Source of the DNA: Chloroflexota bacterium
GTDB taxonomy: Bacteria; Chloroflexota; Limnocylindria; Limnocylindrales; CSP1-4
Direction of reading: 5' to 3'
NCBI GenBank assembly: GCA_021801545.1
Contig: JAJYXX010000163.1
Span: 1 to 13,347 of the forward strand
DNA length: 13,347 bases
The position numbers and the translations under genes are program-made. Shown here piece after piece: positions 1 to 6,791 of the stretch (its first letter is position 1; every line of letters begins with the position of its first letter). Under the pieces are notes generated by a model. That model ran no database searches. It saw nothing but the letters and a program-made list of their open reading frames with translations, and had not been told where the DNA came from.

Positions 1-1441
1 TGCCGATCACGAGGTCGGCGCCGGCGTCGATCGCCGCCCGCCCGAGGGCTCGTTGGAGCGCCGTCGTCCTGGCCGTGTACTCGACCCCCCAGTGCGGGTA
101 GACGACGACGACCTCGGCGCCCGCCTCGCGCGCGGCCGCAACGTCCCGACGGACCGCCGCCACCGACATCGGGGCGCTCCCGACACGCCCGGCGCCCGCG
201 GCATACGACGGGGCGATCGTGTCGTAGCCGAGGAACGCGACCCGGACGCCACCGGTCGCGCCGCCGACCCCGCCGCCAGCCGCGCCGTCGCCGACCCCGC
301 CGCCAGCCACGAGGATCGCCGGCTTGCGCGCCGCCGCCAGGTTCCGGCCAGCGCCGCTGTGGGCGATCCCGCGCCGATCGAGGTTGGCGATCGTCTGGAG
401 GACGCCGCTCGCCCCCGCATCACGAATGTGGTTGTTGGCGAGCGAGACCCAGTCGAGACCCGCGTTCCGCAGCCCGTCGATCAGCCGCGGATCGGCCGAG
501 AAGACCGTGCCCTGGACGTGGTAACGAAACGCGTCCGGGGCGGGATTCTCGAAGTTCGCCGCGGCGAGGTCGGCCGCCTGCAGCAGATGGCGAACGGCCC
601 CCGGATCACCGGTCCGGCGCGGGCGCGGCAGCTCCCAGCCGAACGACGAACAGCAGGAGCGGCCAGTGATCTCGGCGGTACCCCCGCTGAACGGGAAATC
701 GACGCCGCGGCCGAGGACCTTCACCTGGCGTGCCACTCCCCGGTCGAGCAGGATGTCGCCGCCAGCCACGAGCGTCCAGGTCGACCCCGGGTCGAATGGC
801 AGGCCCTCGGCGGGCAGCCGGGCAGTGAGCGGCCAGTCGGTGAGCGAGCGAACCCGGTCGACGCCGAACAGCCGGCGATCGCCCCAGGCGAGGGCGCGGA
901 CGGACGGCCCGACCTGCGCGGCGCGGACGAACGCGAGCCGGTCGCGGTGCGCGGCGAGGTCACGGGCGAGCGTGCCCGCGTCCGCGACCCGGAGCAGCCG
1001 CGCCGGGTTGACCGGCGGCGTCGCGCCGAGCGCAGCCAGGATCGCGTCGGCATCCGCGGCGACGAGCTCGAGCGCCTGGTAGCGGCCCGGCCGGCCGGCC
1101 AGCACGGCGGCGACATCGGCGGTAACCACGGACGTCTCGGGCGAGCGGAAGTCGACGACCGGGACGATCGGAACGTCCGCCTCGACGGGCGCCTGGTTCG
1201 CGGCCGGCGCCTGGCTTCCGACGGGCGCCGGGCTGGAGGCTGGCGGGTCGGGGGACGGCGAGACGGCGGGACCGAGCGACGACACCGGCACCGACGACGA
1301 GGCCGACGACGAGGCCGACGAGGGAACCGGCGAGCCGGGCGCGGAGGCGAGCGCCTGGCCGGGAGCCTTCGCCGTCTCGCAGCCGATGGCGACGACGGCG
1401 AGGAGCGCGATCAGGCTCAGCAGGCGACGCACGGGCGGCAT
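1..1441 (-). CDS. CapA-family lipoprotein (calcineurin-like/PGA_cap domain), 3' part outside window
   Basis: Reading leftward from the ATG at 1441, an open frame of 480 codons runs off the left edge without a stop. The N-terminus is a lipoprotein signal (two Arg, a hydrophobic stretch, lipobox AIGC with Cys21), so the product should be anchored on the outer face of the membrane. Residues about 25-90 are a Ser/Pro/Ala linker. Residues about 95-220 form a globular part I cannot name. The CapA metallophosphatase-like domain then starts: GGDILLDRG (Asp229), NFENP (Glu298), ANNHIRDAG (His338), HSGAG and PHWGVEY (His450). This order is typical of CapA/PgsA-like proteins, which are linked to poly-gamma-glutamate or other surface polymers; the substrate here is unknown. 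The last metal-ligand region would lie beyond the edge. A Gly-rich insert (about residues 378-396) comes from a 27-bp-period duplication. No Shine-Dalgarno precedes the ATG. The frame is intact through all motifs. Confidence 0.88.
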   Translation of the reverse strand, partial: MPPVRRLLSLIALLAVVAIGCETAKAPGQALASAPGSPVPSSASSSASSSVPVSSLGPAVSPSPDPPASSPAPVGSQAPAANQAPVEADVPIVPVVDFRSPETSVVTADVAAVLAGRPGRYQALELVAADADAILAALGATPPVNPARLLRVADAGTLARDLAAHRDRLAFVRAAQVGPSVRALAWGDRRLFGVDRVRSLTDWPLTARLPAEGLPFDPGSTWTLVAGGDILLDRGVARQVKVLGRGVDFPFSGGTAEITGRSCCSSFGWELPRPRRTGDPGAVRHLLQAADLAAANFENPAPDAFRYHVQGTVFSADPRLIDGLRNAGLDWVSLANNHIRDAGASGVLQTIANLDRRGIAHSGAGRNLAAARKPAILVAGGGVGDGAAGGGVGGATGGVRVAFLGYDTIAPSYAAGAGRVGSAPMSVAAVRRDVAAAREAGAEVVVVYPHWGVEYTARTTALQRALGRAAIDAGADLVIG

Positions 1442-1461
1442 TGTGCCACGGAGATGAGAAG

Positions 1462-1487
1462 GCCCCGCCTGGGCGGGCAGGCGGGGC
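1462..1487 (-). terminator. GC-rich hairpin between tRNA-Asp and the CapA gene
   Basis: A perfect 9-bp stem (GCCCCGCCT/AGGCGGGGC) with an 8-nt loop lies 18 nt downstream of the tRNA-Asp CCA end and 20 nt upstream of the CapA start. On the minus strand it is followed by a pyrimidine-rich stretch (CTTCTCATCTCC) rather than a clean U-tract. It could terminate the tRNA transcript or attenuate read-through into the CapA gene. Orientation is inferred from context. Confidence 0.45.
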
Positions 1488-1504
1488 TCGGGAAAAACAG
1501 GCGA

Positions 1505-1581
1505 TGGCGGACCCGACCGGATTCGAACCGGCGATCTCCAGCGTGACAGGCTGGCATGTTGGGCCGCTACACCACGGGTCC
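1505..1581 (-). tRNA. tRNA-Asp (GTC), CCA encoded
   Basis: A complete cloverleaf can be folded on the minus strand. The acceptor stem is GGACCCG/CGGGTCC, the D-stem GTGU/ACAU with GG in the loop, the anticodon stem CCAGC/GCTGG with loop CTGTCAC (anticodon GTC), a 5-nt variable loop, and a T-arm GCCGG-TTCGAAT-CCGGT. The discriminator is G73, as expected for tRNA-Asp, and the CCA is encoded at 1507-1505. It stands alone upstream of the CapA gene and diverges from the threonine aldolase gene. Confidence 0.97.
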
Positions 1582-1595
1582 GTACGGCGAACGGC

Positions 1596-1624
1596 AGGAT
1601 AGCAGCTGCGAGCCGGCTTGTCCG
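1596..1624 (-). promoter_or_regulatory. Probable promoter of tRNA-Asp
   Basis: On the minus strand, CGGACA (1624-1619, 4/6 to the -35 consensus) is followed after exactly 17 nt by TATCCT (1601-1596, 4/6 to the -10 consensus with the key first T, second A and last T). Transcription would start about 7 nt upstream of the mature tRNA 5' end, a normal short tRNA leader. Confidence 0.5.
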
Positions 1625-1654
1625 ACGTGGAAGGGGCCAAACCTGCCGGCTCGG

Positions 1655-1660
1655 TATACT
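1655..1660 (+). promoter_or_regulatory. -10 element TATACT, suggesting a leaderless threonine aldolase mRNA
   Basis: TATACT (5/6 to TATAAT) ends 8 nt before the ATG at 1669, so a start 7-9 nt downstream would fall on or next to the start codon. The GGAGG at 1662-1666 sits only 2 nt from the ATG, too close for ordinary Shine-Dalgarno use. No good -35 is visible at 16-18 nt. Confidence 0.45.
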
Positions 1661-1668
1661 CGGAGGCC

Positions 1669-2805
1669 ATGCTCCCCATCGACCTCCGCTCCGACACCGT
1701 CACGAAGCCCAGCCCGGAGATGCGCCGGGCGATGGCCGAGGCCGAGGTCGGCGACGACGTCTTCGGCGACGATCCGACCGTCAATGCCCTCGAGGAACGC
1801 GCCGCCGAGCTGCTCGGCAAGGAGGCCGGCCTCTTCGTCGCCTCGGGGACGATGGGCAACCTCGTCTCCCAGATGGCCCACCTTGCCCGCGGCCAGGAGA
1901 TCATCGCCGGCCGCCAGAACCACCTCGTGATCGATGAGGCGGCCGGCCACGCGGTGGTCGTCGGGGCAAGCGTCCGGTCGCTGGCCGAGAAGCCGGACGG
2001 CACGGTGGACCTCGCGGAGGTCGCCGACGCCTTCCGCGATCCCTCCGACCCGCACGAGCCGATCACCGGCCTCGTGGCCATGGAGAACACCCACGCCCAC
2101 TCGATGGGCCAGCCCGTCAGCGTCGAGTTCACCGCCCGGCTCGCGGCGGTCGCCCACGAGCACGGGGTGCCGCTCCACGTCGACGGGGCGCGCTTCTTCG
2201 ATGCGGTCGTCGCCCTCGGCGTCCGCCCCGCCGCGCTCGCCGGCCCGGCCGACTCGGTCACGTTCTGCCTCTCGAAGGGGCTCGCCTGTCCGGTCGGCTC
2301 GGTCGTCGTCGGCTCGCGCAATTTCATCTGGCGGGCCCGCCGGGCGCGCAAGCTCCTCGGCGGCGGGATGCGCCAGGTGGGGGTCCTCGCGGCCGCGGGC
2401 CTGGTCGCCCTCCGCGACGGCCCGGCCGGGATGATCGAACGCCTGGCCGAGGACCACGCGAACGCCCGCCGGCTGGCCGAAGGGCTCGCGGACGTGGCGG
2501 GGATCGTCTCGCCGGGCGACATCGCCCAGCCGACCCCAGGTCGACTGGATCCCGGACGCGTCCGCACGAACTTCGTCGTCTTCCGGGTCGAGCGCAATCG
2601 AGCGGCCTTCCTCGAGGCACTCGCCACCCGGGGCGTGCTGATGGTCGCCTACCCACACGGCCAGGTACGCGCGGTCACGCACTACGGCATCAGCCCGGCC
2701 GACGTGGACGCCACGATCGCCGCGACCCGCGAAGCACTAGCCGAGACGGCCCGCCTCGGCACGGCCGCCGCGACGGTCGGGGCCGCGACGGTCGCGGCCC
2801 ACTGA
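1669..2805 (+). CDS. ltaE: Low-specificity L-threonine aldolase
   Basis: A 378-residue PLP enzyme of the beta-eliminating lyase/threonine aldolase fold, cleaving L-threonine and L-allo-threonine to glycine and acetaldehyde in the cytoplasm. The N-terminus LRSDTVTKPSPEM is the family hallmark. It is followed by GDDVFGDDP, SGTMGN, ENTHAHSMG (Glu-Asn-Thr-His), the HVDGARFFDA segment that contacts the cofactor, and FCLSKGLACPVGS with Lys203 as the Schiff-base lysine. All expected motifs are present. The ATG at 1669 is chosen because the hallmark follows directly; upstream in-frame codons reach back to 1618 but lie in the promoter region. The C-terminus ends in a low-complexity tail (ATVGAATVAAH) made by a near-perfect 15-bp tandem duplication. 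It diverges from tRNA-Asp and starts a tightly packed gene run. Confidence 0.96.
   Translation: MLPIDLRSDTVTKPSPEMRRAMAEAEVGDDVFGDDPTVNALEERAAELLGKEAGLFVASGTMGNLVSQMAHLARGQEIIAGRQNHLVIDEAAGHAVVVGASVRSLAEKPDGTVDLAEVADAFRDPSDPHEPITGLVAMENTHAHSMGQPVSVEFTARLAAVAHEHGVPLHVDGARFFDAVVALGVRPAALAGPADSVTFCLSKGLACPVGSVVVGSRNFIWRARRARKLLGGGMRQVGVLAAAGLVALRDGPAGMIERLAEDHANARRLAEGLADVAGIVSPGDIAQPTPGRLDPGRVRTNFVVFRVERNRAAFLEALATRGVLMVAYPHGQVRAVTHYGISPADVDATIAATREALAETARLGTAAATVGAATVAAH
2767..2796 (+). repeat. 15-bp tandem duplication in the ltaE 3' end
   Basis: Two adjacent 15-bp units (GCCGCGACGGTCGGG and GCCGCGACGGTCGCG, 14/15 identical) encode two copies of an Ala-Ala-Thr-Val-x unit just before the stop codon, preserving frame. 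Confidence 0.8.
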
Positions 2806-2807
2806 CG

Positions 2808-4559
2808 GTGAGCAACACGAACCTCGCCGGGGTCCCCCTGACGCGCCCCAGGCGCGCACCCGATGCGGGCCCCCTCGACGACCGCTTCTACGATCTCGTC
2901 GAGGAGCGGCTGCGGCGGATCTTCCGCGACCACCCGGACAGCGCAACGTTCGCCGGCATCCACACCGAGGATCACCGGCTGGCTGACGGCAGCCGGGACG
3001 CGGTCGAGCAGGAGATCGCCGACGAACGCGCCCACCTGGCGGCGATCGAGGCGCTCGACCCGGCCGCCCTCTCGGCCGAGGTGCGCATCGAGCGCGAGCT
3101 CGAGCTCCACAACCTCCGCCGGTCGCTCTTCGACCTCGAGGTCCACCGCGTCTGGGAGCGCCGCTCGACCGCCCTCGACACCCTCGGCGATGCGCTCTTC
3201 GCGGTCCTCGCCCGCGACTTCGCCCCGCTCACCGAGCGGCTCGGCTCGCTCGCCTCCCGGATGGAGGCCGTGCCCGCGTTCCTCGACCAGCACCGCAGCC
3301 GGGCGATCCGGCCCCAGGTCCGGCTCTGGCAGACCCTCGAGCTCGAGTCGGCGCGCGAACTGCCGGCCTTCTTCGACGAGATCGCGGCGGCCGGCCGGGG
3401 CGTCGTCGGTGAGGCGGACCAACGGCGGCTCGAGCGTGCCGCGGCCGGCGCCTCGAGCGCGGTGGAGGAGTACGCGGGCTGGCTGCGCGCGACGCTCGAC
3501 CACGCCGTCGACGAGTGGGCGCTCGGCCCGGAGCTGTTCGACGAGCTCGTCGGCCTGCGCGCCTTCGACGGCCTCGACGCCCGCGACATCCTGGCCATCG
3601 GCGAGGAGCAGCTGGCGGCGAACAAGGCGGCGCGGGTCGCCACCGCCCGCGAGATCGACCCGACCGTCGACGAGGCGACCGTCGTCGATCGGATCAAGCG
3701 CGACCATCCGGCGACGTTCGCCGAGGCACTCGAGGGCTACCGGGACGCGATGCGCCGGGCCCGCCAGCACCTGATCGACCACGAGATCGTGACCGTCCCG
3801 CCGGACGAGCGGCTGATCGTCATCGAGACACCGGCCTACCAGCGCCACGTCATCCCCTTCGCGGCCTACTTCGAGCCACCGAAGTTCGACCGCGACCCGA
3901 CCGGGATCTACGTCGTCACCCCGTCGGTGGGCGACGACCCGAACGCGATGCGCGAGCACAACTGGAGCTCGATCAGCAACACGAGCATCCACGAGGCATA
4001 CCCGGGCCACCATCTCCAGCTCTCGGTGGCGAACCGCCACCCGTCGCTCACCCGGTTCCTGACCGACGCACCCGAGTTCGTCGAGGGCTGGGGGATGTAC
4101 AGCGAGCAGCTGATGCGCGAGCACGGGTTCGACGACGCCCCGAACTTCCGGCTGAACATGTACACCGACGCGATCTGGCGCGCCTGCCGGATCGTCCTCG
4201 ACGTCCGGATGCACCGCGGCGAGCTCTCGGTGGAGGAGGCCGTCCGCTTCCTCGTCCAGCAGACCGGGTTCGAGACCGCGAACGCCCGGGCCGAGGTCCA
4301 CCGCTACACGTACACCCCCACGTACCAGCTCAGCTACCTCCTCGGCAAGGTGCTCCTGCTGCAGCTGCGGGCCGACGAGCAACGCCGCCGGGGGGCCGCG
4401 TTCAGCCTGCGGCGGCTCCACGATGCACTCCTGGCGAACGGGAGCCTGCCGATCAGCTTCCACCGACGGCTGCTCCAGGCGAACGGGCAGCGGGCCGACG
4501 AACGGGACACGGACGGACGGCAGGCCGGCGAACGACAGACCCGCGGGCGCCCGGCCTGA
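2808..4559 (+). CDS. DUF885 family protein (putative zinc metallopeptidase)
   Basis: A 583-residue protein with a GTG start 2 nt after the ltaE stop, so translation is probably coupled; no Shine-Dalgarno is visible. The diagnostic DUF885 signature HEAYPGHH lies at residues 395-402, followed by FVEGWGMYSEQL with Glu426. This HExxPGH plus downstream Glu arrangement matches gluzincin-like metallopeptidases, with the two signature His residues and the later Glu as likely metal ligands. The N-terminal 350 residues are charged and mostly helical-looking, as in family members of similar size (550-600 residues). No signal peptide or membrane segment is visible, so a cytoplasmic location is expected. 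Substrates of most DUF885 proteins are unknown; a peptidase role is an inference from the fold. The extreme C-terminus (after about 560) is polar, Arg/Asp/Gly-rich and probably disordered. Confidence 0.9.
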   Translation: MSNTNLAGVPLTRPRRAPDAGPLDDRFYDLVEERLRRIFRDHPDSATFAGIHTEDHRLADGSRDAVEQEIADERAHLAAIEALDPAALSAEVRIERELELHNLRRSLFDLEVHRVWERRSTALDTLGDALFAVLARDFAPLTERLGSLASRMEAVPAFLDQHRSRAIRPQVRLWQTLELESARELPAFFDEIAAAGRGVVGEADQRRLERAAAGASSAVEEYAGWLRATLDHAVDEWALGPELFDELVGLRAFDGLDARDILAIGEEQLAANKAARVATAREIDPTVDEATVVDRIKRDHPATFAEALEGYRDAMRRARQHLIDHEIVTVPPDERLIVIETPAYQRHVIPFAAYFEPPKFDRDPTGIYVVTPSVGDDPNAMREHNWSSISNTSIHEAYPGHHLQLSVANRHPSLTRFLTDAPEFVEGWGMYSEQLMREHGFDDAPNFRLNMYTDAIWRACRIVLDVRMHRGELSVEEAVRFLVQQTGFETANARAEVHRYTYTPTYQLSYLLGKVLLLQLRADEQRRRGAAFSLRRLHDALLANGSLPISFHRRLLQANGQRADERDTDGRQAGERQTRGRPA

Positions 4560-4564
4560 GCAGC

Positions 4565-5266
4565 GTGCAGGTCATCCCCTCGATCGACCTCAAGGAGGGC
4601 CGTTCGCGCGTCGTCTTCTGGCCGGGGGTCGCGGCCGGCACCGGGTCCCCGACCGATCGCCCCGAGCGGATCGCCCGGCGCTTCGTCGAGCTCGGGGCGC
4701 CGGTCATCCACCTCGTCGACTTCGACGGCGCCCGTGCCGGCATGCCGGTCAACCTCGAGGCGCTTGGCCGGATCGCCTCGACCGTCGCGGTCCCGATCCA
4801 GGTCGCCGGCGGCCTCGAAGGGCCCGACAACATCCGGCTCGCCTTCGCCGCCGGGGCGACCCGCGCCGTCCTGGCCATGAGCGTCGTCGAGAACCACACC
4901 CTGATCCGCGACTGCCTCGCCGTCGCCGGGGACTGGTTGGCAATCGGCCTCGATCCGCGACCGGGCCGACTGGCCGCCTTCCCCTGGCGCCGGCCCGCCG
5001 TCCCGACCCTCGCGGGCCTCGTCGCCGAGCTCGTCGAGCTCGGCGTCCGGCGGTTCGTCCTCGGCCATGGCGGGGGGCGTCCCGACACCGCGCTCCTCGG
5101 CTCGCTCGTCCGCTCGTTCGACGCCGACATCCTCATCGCCGGGGGCGTCACCGACCTCGACGGCATCCGACGCCTGCGCGATGCCGGCGTCCATGGCATC
5201 GTCCTCGGCGAGCCGCTCCTCTCCGGAGCGATCGACTACCCCGCAGCCCTGGAGGCCGCCGCATGA
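4565..5266 (+). CDS. hisA: HisA-like phosphoribosyl isomerase, divergent
   Basis: A 233-residue TIM barrel of the HisA/HisF family. HisA isomerises the ProFAR aminoaldose to the aminoketose (EC 5.3.1.16) in histidine synthesis. IPSIDLKEG near the start carries the catalytic Asp8, VDFDGARAG matches the VDLDGA segment, and AIGLDPRPG carries the second catalytic Asp at about 130. The phosphate-binding segments are unusual: QVAGGLEG stands where QVGGGIR is typical, and VLAMSVVEN where a GTAAV-type loop is typical. The last helix region reads GEPLLSGAID. So this may be a true but diverged HisA or a paralogue acting on a related substrate. GTG at 4565 is chosen since Val-Gln-Val leads straight into strand 1. 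It starts 5 nt after the DUF885 gene and its stop overlaps the next ATG (ATGA). No other his genes are in the window. Confidence 0.82.
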   Translation: MQVIPSIDLKEGRSRVVFWPGVAAGTGSPTDRPERIARRFVELGAPVIHLVDFDGARAGMPVNLEALGRIASTVAVPIQVAGGLEGPDNIRLAFAAGATRAVLAMSVVENHTLIRDCLAVAGDWLAIGLDPRPGRLAAFPWRRPAVPTLAGLVAELVELGVRRFVLGHGGGRPDTALLGSLVRSFDADILIAGGVTDLDGIRRLRDAGVHGIVLGEPLLSGAIDYPAALEAAA

Positions 5267-5928
5267 TCCACGCCCGCCGTTCGCTCCTCGTCATCCTCGG
5301 CAGTGCCGTCCTCCTCGCCGCCTGCAGCAGCGGGGCGGCGACCCAGGCCCCGTCGGCCGCGACGCCGGAGCCGCCCGGGTCGACCCTCCCGAACGCATCG
5401 AGCGCCCCGGCATCGACTGCCTGTCCCACGAACCAGCCCGCTCCGCTGCCGGCCGGCGAGACACGCACCGTGACGGTCGCTACCGGCAAGGGGACGTTCG
5501 CGATCAGGGTCGAGGCCGACCTCTCCCCGATCGCAGCCGGCAACTTCGTTGCGCTCGCCTCGTGCGGCTTCTACGACGGGGTCGTCTTCCATCGCGTCGT
5601 GCCTGGGTTCGTCATCCAGGGCGGCGACCCGACCGGCACCGGGACCGGCGGTCCCGGCTACACGATCAAGGACGAGCCCGTGACCGCGACGTACGGCCGG
5701 GGGACGGTCGCGATGGCCCGGACGAGCGCACCCGACTCGGTCGGCTCACAATTCTTCGTCGTCCTCGACGACAGCGCCCGCCAGGCGCTCGCGGCGTACA
5801 ACACGTACCAGATCATCGGGACAGTGACCTCCGGGATGGACGTCGTCGACGCGATCGCCGCCGCGGCCGATGTCGAGAACCCCACCCACCCGGTCGTGAT
5901 GACGAAGGTCACGGTCAGCGACCCGTGA
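5263..5928 (+). CDS. Lipoprotein peptidyl-prolyl cis-trans isomerase, cyclophilin type
   Basis: A 221-residue extracytoplasmic cyclophilin that should assist folding of exported proteins. The signal peptide ends in LLAAC with Cys21 as the lipidation site, followed by a Ser/Pro/Ala/Thr linker to about residue 65. The cyclophilin domain shows GNFVALASCGFYDG, FHRVVPGFVIQGGD (Arg, Phe and Gln of the active site), GPGYTIKDE, GTVAMAR and SVGSQFFV, then a C-terminal TSGMDVVDAIA. Length and short loops match bacterial single-domain cyclophilins. The start is supported by GGAGG at 5251-5255 with 7-nt spacing. It overlaps the HisA-like gene by 4 nt (ATGA). It is followed by a second cyclophilin without a signal peptide, so the pair probably serves the two sides of the membrane. 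Confidence 0.94.
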   Translation: MIHARRSLLVILGSAVLLAACSSGAATQAPSAATPEPPGSTLPNASSAPASTACPTNQPAPLPAGETRTVTVATGKGTFAIRVEADLSPIAAGNFVALASCGFYDGVVFHRVVPGFVIQGGDPTGTGTGGPGYTIKDEPVTATYGRGTVAMARTSAPDSVGSQFFVVLDDSARQALAAYNTYQIIGTVTSGMDVVDAIAAAADVENPTHPVVMTKVTVSDP

Positions 5929-6002
5929 GCGGCCCCGCGAACAGCCCGCAGCCGATCGGCAACCGGCGCCATCCAGGCAGCAGCCACCCGGAGGATCCCC
6001 CG

Positions 6003-6545
6003 ATGACCCGTGCCACGATCGCCACCGAGAAGGGCGAGATCCAGGTCGAACTCTTCCCCGAGGACGCCCCGAAGGCGACCGCCAACTTCGTCAAGCTCGC
6101 CGGCGAGGGCTTCTTCGACGGCGTCGTCTTCCATCGAATCGTCCCGGGCTTCGTCATCCAGGGCGGAGACGGACAGTACGGGAAGAAGTCGAGCCTCGAC
6201 GGGTCGCGTGTCGGGACGGGCGGTCCGGGGTACAGGTTCGATGACGAACCATTCACCGGCGACTACGGCCGCGGCGCGGTCGCGATGGCGAACGCCGGCC
6301 GGAACACGAACGGCAGCCAGTTCTTCATCTGCCTCGAGGACCTCGCCGGACGCCTGCCGAAGCAGTACACGATCTTCGGCCAGGTGACGGACGGGATGGA
6401 CGTCGTCGACGAGATTGCAGCCGGCCGGACGGGACCCGGCGACCGGCCGCTCGAGCCGGTCGCCATGACGAGCGTAACGATCCATCCCGACGGGCCGGGC
6501 GACGGGCAAGGTTACGACGGGCAAGGTTACGACGGGCAAGGTTAA
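6003..6545 (+). CDS. Cytoplasmic peptidyl-prolyl cis-trans isomerase, cyclophilin type
   Basis: A 180-residue cyclophilin (PpiB-like) with no signal peptide. Motifs are NFVKLAGEGFFDG, FHRIVPGFVIQGGD, GPGYRFDDE, GAVAMANAG, NTNGSQFFI and VTDGMDVVDEI. It keeps the catalytic Arg of FHR and the Gln of IQGGD. The ATG at 6003 has GGAGG at 5990-5994 with 8-nt spacing, the cleanest ribosome binding site in this block, so it can be translated independently although probably co-transcribed with the lipoprotein paralogue 74 nt upstream. The C-terminal 14 residues, DGQGYDGQGYDGQG, are encoded by a 15-bp triplication and look like an added tail rather than part of the fold. The stop TAA arises where the third unit has TAA in place of TAC. 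Confidence 0.95.
   Translation: MTRATIATEKGEIQVELFPEDAPKATANFVKLAGEGFFDGVVFHRIVPGFVIQGGDGQYGKKSSLDGSRVGTGGPGYRFDDEPFTGDYGRGAVAMANAGRNTNGSQFFICLEDLAGRLPKQYTIFGQVTDGMDVVDEIAAGRTGPGDRPLEPVAMTSVTIHPDGPGDGQGYDGQGYDGQG
6501..6545 (+). repeat. Three tandem 15-bp units at the cyclophilin 3' end
   Basis: GACGGGCAAGGTTAC occurs at 6501-6515 and 6516-6530, with a third copy at 6531-6545 ending in TAA. The units encode Asp-Gly-Gln-Gly-Tyr, and the final C-to-A difference supplies the stop codon. Confidence 0.9.
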
Positions 6546-6576
6546 GGGATTTTTACCGAGAACCCCGCAAAAACCC

Positions 6577-6605
6577 TTGGCAAGCGGCGCGCGACAGGGT
6601 AAAGT
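6577..6605 (+). promoter_or_regulatory. Sigma70-type promoter candidate for the small RNA
   Basis: TTGGCA (6577-6582, 5/6 to consensus) is followed after exactly 17 nt by TAAAGT (6600-6605, 4/6, keeping the critical T, A and final T). Transcription would start at about 6611-6612, exactly where the closing stem of the predicted RNA begins. No convincing ORF follows. Confidence 0.5.
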
Positions 6606-6610
6606 ATCAC

Positions 6611-6791
6611 TTGCTGCTAGCGCAGCCAGCTGCCCCAGCAACAAGGTCATGGGTAGGTCGGGTCAGGGTAGTCGGTGCAGCCGACGTGATAGATGCCCTT
6701 GTGGCGCGGCAGAAGGCATTCGTTTCGACGGATAGCACCTTCACCGGGACAGCAACGGAGCGGTTCCTTCGGGAACCGCTCCGCTCTTTTT
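6611..6791 (+). ncRNA. Candidate structured small RNA, possibly 6S-like
   Basis: The stretch between the cyclophilin gene and tRNA-Arg has a promoter, a strong terminator and internal pairing, but no credible reading frame. Hand folding gives an outer stem TTGCTG (6611-6616)/CAGCAA (6750-6755), and an inner rod of CTGCC (6630-6634)/GGCAG (6708-6712), ACAAGG (6641-6646)/CCTTGT (6697-6702) and CAT/ATG across a one-base mismatch. A small apical hairpin TCGG/CCGA (6672-6684) and a hairpin with UUCG loop (6719-6732) sit on the 3' side of the central open region. A rod with an asymmetric central bubble, a 3'-side bubble hairpin and a length near 180 nt is the general plan of 6S RNA, which binds RNA polymerase. 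I cannot confirm family membership. The alternatives are another small RNA or a leader. Confidence 0.4.
6756..6791 (+). terminator. Strong intrinsic terminator with UUCG tetraloop
   Basis: A perfect 12-bp stem (6756-6767 with 6772-6783) capped by TTCG, followed by GCTC and TTTTT (to 6791). It follows directly on the outer stem of the small-RNA candidate. It is the clearest terminator in the window and separates that transcript from tRNA-Arg. Confidence 0.9.

Noticed and set aside
53..1546. Long plus-strand open frame (497 codons) over the CapA gene
   Set aside because: It is antisense to a frame with an intact lipobox and all CapA motifs, is Arg/Asp-rich, and runs into the tRNA-Asp gene.
960..2682. 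Two long minus-strand open frames across ltaE, one continuing through tRNA-Asp
   Set aside because: Both are shadows of the ltaE frame in GC-rich DNA, and one would translate a tRNA gene.
2682..4463. 593-codon minus-strand open frame opposite the DUF885 gene
   Set aside because: It mirrors the codon structure of the plus-strand gene, which carries HEAYPGHH and correct gene spacing.
6501..6545. Short repeats as a CRISPR array
   Set aside because: Units are 15 bp with no spacers and lie in frame in a coding tail; no cas genes are present.
6719..6735. TTCGACGG resembling the start of tmRNA
   Set aside because: It belongs to a small UUCG hairpin; no tRNA-like ends or tag reading frame are present.
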